64,000 bases of DNA, from positions 10,217,717 to 10,281,716 of the forward strand of contig NC_088305.1 of NCBI RefSeq assembly GCF_032854445.1, given 5' to 3'. Origin of the DNA: Liolophura sinensis. Its lineage: Eukaryota; Mollusca; Polyplacophora; Chitonida; Chitonidae. Position numbers and translations under genes: made by a program. Under the pieces are notes generated by a model. It was not told the DNA's origin and did no database searches. It saw only the letters and a program-made list of their open reading frames with translations. Below, in pieces: positions 1 through 42,560 of this stretch. Positions within the stretch are counted from its first letter, which is position 1. Each line of letters begins with the position of its first letter.

Positions 1-415
1 GAAATGATAGTAAAACAGACATATTTAAAGGATTCAATTTCGAATCAGAAGAAAGATTCGACAAATTAATACTTAAAAAACAGCACACTTTGACATAGGG
101 TAACAGCTGCTATATGAATGTAGACTAACCGTAAGACTGAAATATATTTATTTCTATTTGAGTTTTAGAGCAAAAATGATTATCTCTATTGTGTTTTATT
201 ATTGTATGTATGTACTTCCAAATATATTTATTTTTGCATGATATCACGGCGAATTACCCTCTGTATACTCACCTTCTATTACATCCACCTCAGTAATACT
301 GATATCACCACACTTTACCCCCTGTAAACTCACCTTCTATTACATCCACCACAGTAAAACTGATATCACCACGTTACCTTCTGTATACTCACCTTCTATT
401 ACATCAATCTCAGTA

Positions 416-671
416 GGGGCCTCCGTGGCTCAGTCGGTTAGCGCGCTAGCGCAGCGTAGTGACCCAGAAGCCTCTCACCAATGCGGTCGCTGTGAGTTCA
501 AGACCAGCCTATGCTGGCTTCCTCTCCGGCCGTACGTGGGAAGGTCTGCCAGCAACCTGCGGATGGTCGTGGGTTTCCCCCGGGTTCTGCCCGGTTTCCA
601 CCCACCATAATGCTGGCCGCCGTCGTATAAGTGAAATATTCTTGAGTACGGCGTAAAACAACAATCAAAAA
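416..671 (+). mobile_element. tRNA-derived SINE (family 1), full length, inside the exon 19 array
   Basis: The head GGGGCCTCCGTGGCTCAGTC resembles a tRNA 5' half with an A box, and a B-box-like GTTCAAGACC follows. A central block with GTGGGTTTCCCCCGGG comes next, then an A-rich tail. It is flanked by the 13-bp target-site duplication ATCAATCTCAGTA (403-415 and 672-684), so insertion came after the array formed. Confidence 0.9.
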
Positions 672-724
672 ATCAATCTCAGTAATACTGATATCACCAC
701 ACGTTACCCCCCCTGTATACTCAC

Positions 725-31647
<30,923 letters not shown>

Positions 31648-32488
31648 CACCAGTTCGCCCTCCAACACAGGATACTTTCAGTCTCTTTTTTTTTAAACTA
31701 ATCCCAACGAATCTTCCTCGGTAGGACACCAGTGACTGCAGCGATATGTCTATGGGCAGTAGCTATAACATACTCCTGCATCCGGAAACTTTTTAGTAAA
31801 TTTCAGATTTTGGTCTCTGCTGTATGTAGTTCGCTCCACTTGTATATTAATCCGCGCTGAATATGCTCCTATTCATACACCATTACACTGCACGCGAAAT
31901 TACTCAGGGCAAGCCTATATTTCTCTTGTATATATAAGCTGACACTTTTTCATATTAGTAAGTTACGCTTGATCTAGTTGATGTGGGTTTATTATCAGTA
32001 TTCGTGGGGGACTACTTGTCTCTTTGTACTCAGCCGTCATATGGCGCGCTTCAGGGTTTGCACTGCGCCAACACTGTATAAGTTTCACCGGGTTGTGGAG
32101 GTGAGTCAGTACCCGCAGCATCCGAATCTCTCGCCACCTGCTATATGGGTAGATAGAGTATCGCCGGCTAACTGGCTTACTACACACAAAACCCTGTTTA
32201 ATACGTACCCTGATATTATCGTACAGACTCCATTACGACATTTATACTACAGCTACAGAGAGGGTCATAGCAGCTATAATTGCCTGGCTACTGCTGTTTT
32301 ATTGTCTGCATACGTTGACACTTACCCCTGTGGTAAATACATCTATGTTGTTAATCAGTTGCACGTGGGCTGTGTATAATTTGTTCCTAGTTTTTTAAGA
32401 ATTAAGGCTTGTATTAAACTGAGCCGAGTGTGTCTGTGTTGTTTCGCCTGGCTGGGACTATTGTCTAACTCTCCACTGAAGAGTGCAT

Positions 32489-32546
32489 ATTTATTTATTT
32501 ATTTGATTGGTGTTTTACGCCGTACTTAAGAATATTTCACTTATAG
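32489..32546 (-). mobile_element. SINE family 1, terminal fragment
   Basis: Only TTTATTTATTTGATTGGTGT to TATTTCACTTATA remains. Confidence 0.8.
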
Positions 32547-32731
32547 AAGAGTGCATAAGTCAATGCGTTACGCTACAATCTTATAATTGTTCGCATACAT
32601 GTACTATCCAAACTATTAAGTGGAGGATATTCTGCATAAATGGGACAAGTAATTATTATTTAATTAGATAAAAAGTTTACCATAATTCGTAGAGATATCT
32701 AATTAGTATTTATTTTTCAAATGAATTTAAA

Positions 32732-32870
32732 CCTGCGTATGGCCATTAGTTTCTCCCGGTCTCTGCTCAGTTTCCTTCCACCATAAACGCTGGCCGCCGT
32801 ATTGTAGGTGAAATATTCTTTAGTACGGGGTAAAACACCAATCAAATAAATAAATAAATCAACTGAATTT
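32732..32870 (+). mobile_element. SINE family 1, 3' half
   Basis: CTGCGTATGGCCATTAGTTT to CAATCAAATAAATAAATAAA. Confidence 0.82.
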
Positions 32871-35173
32871 AAACTGAGGCGTTCAAATGAAGATCCACGT
32901 GGATGTCATGCAAAAGGACCTGAGCGGTACTGATATGATTTGTCCATTATATCGTTGTATGTCATGTTTTTTTTTTTTTTTTGGTATTTATTTTCTTTTT
33001 TCTCTTTTCCAGGAGACATGAATGTAACACAATAACATCTCACTGGATAAATCGAAACTGTGACTCGGATATAATTTTTATCCCCCCTCTCGAACAATAG
33101 TTGTTAAGGTACAGTAATATACATATATAACTGACTCATAGGAGTTGACTGACTCATGAATTCCTGTTTATACGTGTATATTAATTTGGTAACCACAAAA
33201 GAATAAATTGAACAACGTTTTTAGTACAACCAAACGAACGTTTTTGTTGACTCTTTTCTGTTCCACCTCAATGTGGATATCGATCTTATTGATCAATATA
33301 GTATTACTTTATTCACTGAGCTCCATGCAGTCAGGTTGGATGAGGACTGGACTTGGGACAAATAAGTAAAATTGAAATAAAATGCCTATGGTTCATTTCC
33401 TGAAACACGGATTAAGCTCTTGATAAACTCGAAACCTATATAGGGCCTGCGTTAAATGTTTCGTCATGTCAGACATCTGCAAATTTGGATTCGGCAATAT
33501 ATTTGGACTGTAAGCATATCACAGTAATGAAATACTCAGAAAGTATTCCTTACCAAACAGAAATTGTACATATATAACACGATCAGTATAATTAAAAATG
33601 ACCTAATTAGGTGAAAAGACAATGGCGTGGACTAATGCGTATAGATCTCTTTCCATTTCTCATCTTACATGGGTTGTTTTTCGTGCAGCGTAAAATACGA
33701 ACAAATATACATGTATACCCAATTAGAGATGTTCATATTTTGTGCCAAAAGTCACACATGCCAGATATCAATAAAATTGCGGCCAGTGTCGCTGCAGGAA
33801 TAATCGCCTGGTCACGACGACAAATCAAGCAACCCGGATCTTTTCCAACAATTGCGGCCAGTGTCTCTGCAGGAATAGTCGTCTGATCACGACGACAAAT
33901 CAAGCAACCCGGATCTTTTCCAGTTTCTACGTTATACATAAATGATTAAACCAGAAAATGGATATCATACATTTGAACAGGAATACTGGGGTGTGATCAA
34001 ATTGCACGAATCGAAACCGGAACATGGAGAACATTCATTACGGAGAACAATTAAACAGACAGAGCGTCATACAATGGTTACGGAATGCAGGTACAGCTAC
34101 ATACCGACCAACTTTACTCTTTCTACAGAAAATGGCAAAATCCAATTTCTCGTAGCTGTACAGGTTTTGTGTGTGTGTGTGGGGGGGGGGGGGGCAACGG
34201 AGCTATCTAAGGCAGAAGGGTGCTTTAATTTAGTTAGGAAAGTTTTCATTGATATAGTATAAAATTTCCGACTTCATGTTTTGCGAAATCGGCTGCAGTG
34301 GAGTTAGATGCACGACAGATGGACGTAAATAAGCTGTAATTTAAAAGTGGAGAAGTTTTGCGTGAAAAATATGATCCTGGGCGGAATGATTTGGCAAATG
34401 GAGAATTGTGTAAAACGTAACAGATTAACCCCTGTTTTAAAACGCAAATATTGAACTGTCAACAGCGTTACAAAAATTCATACAACTCGTTAGATTCTAA
34501 AAGATGTGAGTGGGGACCCAAGATGCTAAATGATTGTTTGCGAGTTGTACAATGAGGTTAAATTAGAAAGTTTACTCACATTTTGGATGCGGAAAAGAAC
34601 ACTTAAAAGTGTTAAATTGGCATAAAATAATGTTGGATTAATAGATTTACAGGTATTTAGTATTTAAGTATTTAGCATTAAGTTTCTGACTTGAGGGAAC
34701 GAGTTAATCTGACATTGTGGATGTTACAGACACCCTCATTCACCTTGTATTCTCAACGCTGCGGGTTTAACAGTTTTAAATTTATATATAACATATCGGT
34801 TTTAAGAGAGTTCAACGCTACTTTATGCAAGCAGTCAAGTTAAAAATCAACAAGTACAATTAATATTCAAGTTACAGATCAAGATAAGACAGTCATGGTC
34901 TATTTTACCTCCATGGCCATTCTAATCGATTTAAAAATGCAGGCGTGGTCATGGATCGATAAGCATAAGCTGCATAGTGTGTAAACTAGACTTCTCTCGG
35001 CATGTCCAAAATGCATTATATCCGGATGCAAACATGAAAGATTTTTCGGCTTTGACGGAATACTGTTTGGTTCCAAAGGCCATTTCTTGAGTTTCAGGCC
35101 TTTTTTTAAAATCAGATCGGTGAAATGCACAAATGTCTTCGCGCGTTAATTTGTACCCTGTTCCAAGAGAGTT
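32871..35173. other. Intergenic stretch, no supported gene
   Basis: A T/A-rich tract lies near 32,968-33,000, the duplicated Cys-x-x-Cys frame at 33,733-33,939, and a GT then G-run at ~34,168-34,193. No other feature was recognised. Short open frames here lack any family motif. Confidence 0.55.
33733..33939 (-). CDS. Small reading frame with two 25-residue Cys-x-x-Cys repeats (uncertain)
   Basis: The minus strand reads MYNVET and then two copies of GKDPGCLICRRDQ(T/A)(T/I)IPA followed by (E/A)TLAAI. The two 75-bp units are tandem and in frame and differ at only a few positions. The segment is more GC-rich than its surroundings. I do not recognise the family. It may be a real small protein, an exon, a fragment of a mobile element, or an accidental frame through a 75-bp duplication. 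No neighbour gives context. Confidence 0.3.
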   Translation of the reverse strand: MYNVETGKDPGCLICRRDQTTIPAETLAAIVGKDPGCLICRRDQAIIPAATLAAILLISGMCDFWHKI

Positions 35174-35294
35174 TATGTATTTATTTATTTGATTGGTGTT
35201 TTGCACCGTATACTCACTTATACATTTCACTTATACGACGGCGGCCAGCATTATGGTGGGAGGAAACTGGGACAAAGCCCTGAGGAAACCCACC
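35174..35294 (-). mobile_element. SINE family 1, 3' half
   Basis: TTTATTTATTTGATTGGTGT to AGCCCTGAGGAAACCCACC. Confidence 0.82.
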
Positions 35295-35544
35295 CAAGAG
35301 AGTGTACAGTACTCTACATGTACTTAGGGGATGGAAAAGTCAGGTGTATGAACTAATTTATAATCAGATTGCTGTTTAGTCAGGCCTTTTCCACACATGC
35401 ACACAGGCTATGGAATGAACTGAAGAATTAGTGATCTACCGTATATAACCAACCCGTGGTAACCATTCCAGTATTTTGTAAACATGATTGGGCAAGCATG
35501 TAGCTAAGCCTCTGAGCTGATTAACCAGATGTCCATGGCTTGAC

Positions 35545-35790
35545 CAAACAAGCGCCCCCTTCCTCCCCAACCCCGGCAAATGTCCGCACCCCGGCCTGCC
35601 CGCACCTTCTGTAAGCAGACAGACCAAACAAACGCCCCTCTCTCCCCCACCGCGAGAAATGTCCGCACCCCCGGCCAACCCGCACCTCCTGCAAGCTGAC
35701 AGATTAAACAAACGCCCCTCCCCTACTCCACTGACAAAGCCCTAAGCCGATTGATACAGGCAAGTGTCCTCACCACAAACCTCCAACCCC
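35545..35790. repeat. C-rich ~100-bp degenerate tandem repeat
   Basis: About two and a half units with AAACAAACGCCCCTC, AATGTCCGCACCCC and GCCCGCACCT blocks, much richer in C than the surroundings. Confidence 0.75.
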
Positions 35791-36117
35791 TAAGCTGATT
35801 GGGCAGACAAAACATCCCAAACCCATACGAACACTAACCTGAATAAGTCTTTTGTTGATCTTAAGTACTTAATCATGACGAGCGCTTGTTATTGTGACGA
35901 GCAATGCACCGTGAGGGTAGAGAGGCCTGCATGCCGGCTAAGAGTGGGGATAAAGGCATAAACTTTACACAAAGAGGTTATGGGCTTAGCAGAGGGATCC
36001 TGAACTCAGGAGAATTTTTCGATCGTATCTGGATAAACAGCCCTGTCACATAATAACTGTATCCTTTTGTGCATATACTCTTGGGCCATAAGGCTTACAA
36101 CCATTGGTTATTTTATA

Positions 36118-36392
36118 GGTGAGTGAGTGAGTGCTTGGGGTTTAACTTCGTACTTAACAATTTTTCAGTCATATGACGATGAAGGATTCCTAAGAGTGCA
36201 TGTACGTGTAACGTGCCTCCACCGCTCTTAATTTATCTAGCGCTTCTTCACTGAGACCACTTACCTAAAGCAAGTACACCGCGTCGTCCGAGCCACTATA
36301 TCTATACTGATGCGGGTCAACCAGTCTTTGCACTATCCCCTTAATGCTGATCGTCAAGCGAGGAAAATACAACTTCCTCTTTTAAAGTCAGA
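36118..36392 (-). mobile_element. SINE family 2, head truncated
   Basis: GAGTGAGTGAGTGCTTGGGG to TCAAGCGAGGAAAATACAAC. The tRNA-like head is missing. Confidence 0.8.
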
Positions 36393-36717
36393 TAAATAAT
36401 TTCTTCCGGTAGATGAAAATAAATCTTGGTGTTTCATATTATCCCATAAATAGTGCAAAATATTTCAGTCGCAATAAAATAGGCCTATATAATTCTTAAT
36501 ATACATATATATAGTTTATATATACAATTTTTAAACATATATTTTGAAACTAATAAATATATCGATGTCGTTTTCGAAAATTAACTACTGTTTAAGTAAG
36601 TCTGTTTTAATCCATATTGTGTGTTGTTATTATCTTCGTTAATATTAACGTCGAAAATCATTTTCTGTCTGCTGGTTTAAACATGACGGTTCCACGAAAT
36701 GGCTGAAATATAGCTGG

Positions 36718-36986
36718 TTTATTTATTTATTTATTTGATTGGTGTTTTACGCCGTACTCAAGAATATTTCACTTATACGACGGCGACCAGCATTATGGTG
36801 GGTGGAAACCGGGCACAGCCCGGGGAAACCCACGACCATCCGCAGGTTGGTGCCAGACCTTCCCACTTACGGCCGGAGAGGAAGTCAGCATGAGCTGGAC
36901 TTGAACTCCGAGCGACCGCATTGGTGAGAGGCTCCTGGGTCATTACGCTGCGCTAGCGCGCTAACCGACTGAGCCACGGAGGCCCC
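36718..36986 (-). mobile_element. SINE family 1, best full-length copy
   Basis: This is the reference copy for the window, from TTTATTTATTTATTTATTTG to the head complement GAGCCACGGAGGCCCC. It is flanked by the 13-bp target duplication GAAATATAGCTGG (36,705-36,717 and 36,987-36,999). Good integrity suggests a fairly young insertion. Confidence 0.95.
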
Positions 36987-37191
36987 GAAATATAGCTGGT
37001 GGGGTTACGTCACAATCAATCATTCATTCAGACAATCATTTATTAATTTGTTCACAGCCTGTCCCAAGAATACTAGAAAAACACGTGGGTAGCGCGTATA
37101 TCTGTCTGCATAAGACATATTAAAGTCAGTGTGATTTGCTACTTTGTAAGTATTTATAAGAACAGTTAGTATAAAACCCTGACTGATGTAA

Positions 37192-37326
37192 ATTTATTTA
37201 TCTATTTATTTGTTTGATTGGCTTTTTACGCCGTACTCAAGAATATTTCATTTTACAACGGCGGCCAGCATTATGGTGGGAGGAAACCGAGTAGAGCCCG
37301 GGGGAAACCCACGACCATCCACAGGT
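37192..37326 (-). mobile_element. SINE family 1, 3' half
   Basis: TATTTATTTGTTTGATTGGC to CCACGACCATCCACAGGTA. It adjoins an inverted copy of the CAGTGTGAT repeat (37,325-37,410). Confidence 0.85.
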
Positions 37327-37488
37327 AGCCTGAGGTAAGTTGAGAAGAGGCCGTATTTCACCGGACACTTGTGACCGCTGTCGTCGCTGCACGGGTTTTG
37401 CTCTCCAAGCTGTAAGTCATTTACTATATTATGAATTATGCACTGAGGAAATTGAAAAGCAACAACAACAACACTAAACATTATTTTG

Positions 37489-37700
37489 AGGCTTCCGTGA
37501 CTTAGTTGTTAACTCGCTGCACAATGATCCAGGAACCTCTAACCGATGCGATCGCTTTGAGTTCAAGCCTGGCTTCCTCTTGTACTCCCAACCTGCGGAT
37601 GGGAGTGGGTATATCCTGTCCCCGCTTGGTTTCCTCCCACCACAACGCTGACCGCAGTCATATAAGTCAAATATGTTAACTAGACTTTAATCAAATAAAT
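37489..37700 (+). mobile_element. SINE family 1, diverged
   Basis: GAGGCTTCCGTGACTTAGTT to TCATATAAGTCAAATATG, then AATCAAATAAATAGAC. Confidence 0.82.
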
Positions 37701-37980
37701 AGACTATGTTCAAACTGATCACCCGAGTAAGGACCACGTGAGTCTGCTTTAGCGGAAGGAAGCTGTTGACCTTATGACGGCCTTCGAAAATCATCTTCAC
37801 AATTCGTCTCAGCTTGCGTCTGTTCAAATTTTGCCCGACCGGTTAAGCGTTCACCCGTCTTATTCAGACTGATACCACGCCTGGTGTCATGCGTAATAAT
37901 TCTTGTAACCCCGCCTATAAACCTGACTGCCTCCAATGAATTGAAAAATCAGTGAAACGGGGAATTATAGATTTTCTGTT

Positions 37981-38172
37981 TGATTTATTTATTTGATTTG
38001 ATTGGGTTTGTGTTTACGGCGTTCTCAAGAATATTTCACTCATACGATCTCAGCCAGCATTGTATAGTGAGAGGAAACCAGACAGGGCCAGGAGGAAAAC
38101 CATGGCTTTCCGCAGGTTTCTGGAAAACCTTCCCACGTACGGCTGGAGAGGAAGTCAGCATGACCTGGACGA
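37981..38172 (-). mobile_element. SINE family 1, head missing
   Basis: TGATTTATTTATTTGATTTG to GGAAGTCAGCATGACCTGGA. Confidence 0.85.
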
Positions 38173-38379
38173 GAATTGACAGATTTCACAAAGAAATCCG
38201 CACCAGTAACAAAACACATTCCAGCATCACTATTACAACATACAATCCGCTAAATTTATCAAACAACCTACTCATACTACCGAAAATCTCACCCGGCAAC
38301 TTCCAGATATTCCCGATTAATCAATCAAAGTACTGAGATGACAAAGTAATGAACCTCACCACCCCATTACAACGGGAGG

Positions 38380-38552
38380 CGGCGGCCTTCGAGCAGGGGT
38401 GGTTAGCGTGAGTTCGTCCAGTTCATCCTGGTTTCCTCCCCGGCACTCTCTTCTGCCTTCAACCTACGGATGGTCGTGTGTTTCCCTCGGGCTCTGTCCA
38501 GTTTCCTCCCACCATACTGCTGGCTGCCGTCGTATAAGTGAAATATATTTGT
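38380..38552 (+). mobile_element. SINE family 1, head truncated
   Basis: GTGAGTTCGTCCAGTTCATC to CCGTCGTATAAGTGAAATAT. The tail is missing. Confidence 0.75.
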
Positions 38553-38679
38553 AACTCGTGGAGCAGTAGTTGCCTTTGTCTTCGGGTACAGCAATACAAG
38601 CTATGGTCATTTGTGTTGTTAGTGAAATTATTGGTATTGTTATTTGTGACTTTACACGTCAGAACCTCAACATCACTTG

Positions 38680-38910
38680 CCGTACATTTAACAGGCTGAC
38701 TCGCTGCAGTCGTCACCCACTTGACCAGTGAGGTCACGAGTTTGAATCCGTTTCCCACAACTTTGACTGCTGCTAGTCAGGTATTTTTCCAGGTGCATGG
38801 CGAGGGGTGGTGGTTTACTGTGCATTCTGGCTTCCTCAAACCATAAACAAGACATAAGTGAAATATTATTCAATACGCCGAAAACATCAATCAAATAAGT
38901 GAATAAATGT
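38680..38910 (+). mobile_element. tRNA-derived SINE, third type
   Basis: AGGTCACGAGTTTGAATCCG (B-box-like), GGGTGGTGGTTTACTGTGCA and a CAATCAAATAAGTGAATAAA tail follow the same order as at 30,330. Confidence 0.6.
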
Positions 38911-39119
38911 ATACGGTATACATCACGTGAAATATTAAACTGATTGAAGTAGAAACATTTTGAAATATTATTCTTTTCAGGTAACCATGCTCAAATATGA
39001 TAAAATAAAATAAAATATGTTCGGGGATAGTAAAGTTTGCATTATTCTCACCAGGCAATAAAATTATAAGGTGTAATGATAATCTGCAGATATTGCAAGT
39101 TGGTTTCCTCACGTATCTG

Positions 39120-39430
39120 GACCTCGACCCCATTGTGGGGAGTATGGAAGTGTGTCTGAAAATTACACTTGCTGAGAATTTGACTGCTAAGCATATGGAA
39201 GTGTTTCCGGAAATTGCAGCTCTTGCATTCTGAAAATTTTGACACCTGGACTGTGAGAAATATGCCAGAATGTTTGAACTTGAACTGTTGGGAGTACGAA
39301 GTGTCGTCAGAAATTGTAGTTCTTGAATCCTGAAGTGTAGGGAGTATGGAGGATTGCCCGAAAATTTGTAGTCGCTGAAAACTGGTCTTTGAGAAACATC
39401 AGTCGTTGAATTTGGACTCTTGGGTCAAAT
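39120..39430. repeat. ~50-bp degenerate minisatellite
   Basis: Units around GACTGTGAGGAGTATGGAAG followed by GGCCGGAAATTGCAGTTGTT. The same unit recurs at 39,590-39,700, 42,360-42,560 and, in copy B, 52,444-52,690 and 55,610-55,810. Confidence 0.75.
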
Positions 39431-39590
39431 TTGATTTGATTGATTGGTGTTTACGCCGTACAGAAGAATATTTCACTAAACCGACGCCGGTCAGCGTTAT
39501 GGTGGGAGGAAACTGGGCAGAGCCCGGGAGAAAGCCATGACCATCAGAAGGTTGTTGCCAGACCTTCCCACTTACGGCCGAAAACGCGAG
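39428..39590 (-). mobile_element. SINE family 1 in copy A
   Basis: TTTGATTGATTGGTGTTTAC to TTCCCACTTACGGCCGAAAA. Its partner is at 52,690-52,852. Confidence 0.85.
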
Positions 39591-40125
39591 TTGTTGAAAT
39601 CTGTGCTTTGAGGAATATGAAAGCTAAGCAGAAAGTTGCAGTTATTGAAACCCTCACCGTGATGAGTATGGCAGAACTGCCTACCCACACCCGAAGTGAT
39701 GTGTAGTCACTGGCATGTTTATGTGTATAAATGAAACTTTTGAAGTTTTCAAATTCCCATTAAAGAAAACCAGTACGTTAATAACATACGGCGCATCCAT
39801 GGCATTTTTTTTTACTGAACTGTGTATTAAACAGCGCAGTGTTTTTACTCTTTTCTGCACACTGAATTTTCAAACATAAAAAAACCACAAAAGCACAGCA
39901 AGTTAAAATCTAAAATCTTTACTTATTTTATTTCACTCTCTATGCCGGAGGAAAGCTGACCAAAGGTTAATGACCCTTCAGAATGCCCTCAAACGATGAA
40001 TTTACAGATTCGACTTAAGTAAATGTCTCAGATCAGAGCCCATTTGCATGCAGGCCTCTTAGCATTTCAAGCAGACATATTCAGTGACCACTAAAGTCAA
40101 GAGCAAAAAATTGACGTAAGTGATA

Positions 40126-40128
40126 TAT

Positions 40129-40159
<31 letters not shown>

Positions 40160-40355
40160 TTTGATTGGTGTTTCACGCCGTACTCACGCAGAATATTTCA
40201 CTTATACGACGGCGGCCAGCATTATGGTGGGTGGAAACCAGGCAGCATCCGGGGGAAACCCACGACCATCCGCAGGTTGCTGAAGAACCTTCCCATTTAC
40301 GGCTGGAGAAGAAGCCAGCATGAGCTGGACATGAACTCACCGCGACCGCATTGGT
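40126..40355 (-). mobile_element. SINE family 1 in copy A, long (ATTT)n tail
   Basis: The tail complement has about nine ATTT units, against about three in copy B. The body runs to GCGACCGCATTGGTGA, and the head is missing. Confidence 0.88.
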
Positions 40356-40457
40356 GATGTAAGACTACATATTAAAACTCCTATAGTAGGAGGACTTCAG
40401 ACGATTCAACTCCTCATTCGTATACAGTCTATTCTCACTGTCATGATTTTCTGATTT

Positions 40458-40742
40458 CTACACCATCAAAACTTCCAAGGTGTCACTGCCCATAGAAGCC
40501 CTCTGAGGAGTTTTATTCTTTCTAACACAAGAAAAATCCTCTCGCATTGCTCATTACTGTGAGGCATTGTTAAGATGGACAACACCACATTCGGCAGGTT
40601 TGGAAATCTGGCCTCCCCTACAGTGTCTTTCAGTTTGCAGATTTGCACCCAGGCGACATCTGCTCTGTCTGTCATTACATCTGTGCAAAGTCTTCACATT
40701 GGTATTCTGTAAATTCCAGCATCGGTGCTTCCTTTGTGACAT
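40458..40742 (-). pseudogene. hAT transposase C-terminal (dimerisation) remnant, copy A
   Basis: After a TTTCAG acceptor-like site the minus strand reads VTKEAPMLEF. Further on it reads DRADVAWVQICKLKDTVGEA, RFPNLPNVVLSILTMPHSNE and QCERIF. This is the hAT dimerisation signature (FP.L..V.L.IL..P.SN..CER.FS). At a run of five T (~40,530) the frame breaks: the other frame continues SCVRKNKTPQRASMGSDTLE. A second shift and several substitutions lie near 40,690. It may come from a transposon or a transposon-derived host gene. No other transposase part was recognised. Confidence 0.75.
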
Positions 40743-41126
40743 CTGAAACATAAATAAAATATGTAACGCAATTAACTTTATTCTTTTTGTGGACTTAGTA
40801 AACACAGATGGTGATTTGTTTATAATATCATAAACAAAACTGTAACTCCACATAGAATGTTGCTGCACAATATTATGCCAAAAATTAAACACCTGTAGGT
40901 AGGAATTGTTTACCACCAAAATTATTTTAAACAGAGCTCTATTTTAGATTATTTAAAACAACAGGTATTAGTATATTAAACAAAAAAATAAAACACTCAA
41001 CGCAATTTTAAGGAAAAGGTGCCAGCAGTAACAAATCAGCAGTATAGTGCACATACCTGTAGCTGATGTCTTCAAAACGGGCACACCTGGTAAATCCGAG
41101 TGGACACCATCGGGGCTTGTTTGATT

Positions 41127-41263
41127 TATTTATTTATTTTTATTGTTGTTTTACGCCGTACTCAAGAATATTTCACTTATAAGACGGCGGCCAGCATTAT
41201 GGTGGGAGGAAACCGGGCAGAGCCCGGGGGAAACCCACGACGATTCGCAAGTTGCTGCAGACC
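41127..41263 (-). mobile_element. SINE family 1 in copy A, 3' half
   Basis: TTTATTTATTTTTATTGTTG to GATTCGCAAGTTGCTGCAGA. Confidence 0.88.
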
Positions 41264-42359
41264 TTTCGGGGCTTGTTGTTGTCAGCACTATTGGAAATTG
41301 TTTTCTCGTTTTGATCGTTGCTGCCGTCTGTAGTAATACTGAACGGCCCGGGCTTCATCCTTTCCACTGTTTTTGTCCCGTTAACTCCCGTATAAGTGCT
41401 GTTGAGTTGCTTCGGCCACAGTTGTATTTCTTCGCAATTGTTTGAATCATGAAAGCAACGTTAACAATGCGGATAAACTTGTCCGCGGACGACACAGGTA
41501 AGTTCATCTGAGCAAAAATTCTGAAACACCTTTATGTCATGAAGGCGGAGCTTTCTCCAAGTTTGGATGATGTTATTCCAGATATCAAAGAATATTTCTA
41601 CAGATACTTCTGCTTGTATTCGCTTGTTTTCCATGACTTCCGGGTTTTCATAACCGCTTCTTTTTGCGCCATTTCGTTCACAGGAAGGCTGACGTCAAGC
41701 ACGAGGTGGGTAAACTCAAAAATGAGCCACGCTGCCGTCGGAAACCCACAACTTGTGGGTGACAGACCGGTTTCCTAATAATGCATCTTACGCGGACTTT
41801 TTTTTTCTACATTACCGTATTGTGTACAATTTCAATACTTATGTGCACAATCGTATTTTGACGAGTTATGCGTACAAAATACACCAAAATCGTACATGTG
41901 GGCTTGTCTGGTATGGAAGCGAGCTCAAAATATAAGCGTCAAGTCCGACATTCCTATACCATTCGTAGTCCGTAAAAGGCGTTCCAAGCCGATAATCGCA
42001 AGATCCATTTCCTCAACAACGTTTAACACTAAACTCCCGAAGACAAAGGTATGTAAGAAATTATACAAATCAGAAATAAAGCTGGTAACACACAAGAGAG
42101 AAGCGGTCATCAGTTTTCAATGATGCCGGGCAGACAATGAATATTCCAGGCATGAATTCCATATCCAAGTTCAAATTCGTAGTCCGTGAATGAGTTCCAT
42201 GTCAAATGACAGCTAAACAAGTATCTCAGTCGCGCTTTCATTGCAACTGTTCATAAAGGCATCATGCTGATGTAATTAGCATGGCTACCTTTCCAGCCCC
42301 TAGCCCAGGTTAAGCGGTATTAGATACAGTTTGAAAATGGGGAGCGTTACAGACCCTAC

Positions 42360-42560
42360 AGCGTTACAAAAGTTGCAGCCGTTGAAGCCTGTACGGTAAC
42401 CAGTATTGACCCGTGGCCGAGAATTGCAGTCGTTTAAACTGGCCTCGTGACGAGTATGGAAGCAAGGCCGAAAGTTGCAGTCGTTGAAACCCGGCATTCA
42501 TTGAAACGTAGACTGTCAGAAGTATGAAAGTGTGGCTGTGTATTGCAGGTGTTGACACCT
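42360..42560. repeat. ~50-bp minisatellite, second block in copy A
   Basis: GCGTTACAAAAGTTGCAGCC, GTATGGAAGCAAGGCCGAAA and TGCAGTCGTTGAAACC repeat the unit seen at 39,120-39,700. The 2.7 kb between the two blocks includes the hAT remnant. Confidence 0.65.

Noticed and set aside
425-656. Short plus-strand frames over the SINE
   Set aside because: Translations of a tRNA-derived SINE, seen at every copy of the family.
31978-32379. 133-codon open frame on the plus strand
   Set aside because: No recognisable motif, no splice signals or neighbours that support it, and composition like the surrounding sequence.
34949-35230. 93-codon open frame on the minus strand
   Set aside because: Starts inside a SINE tail and has no family signature; two overlapping frames are equally open.
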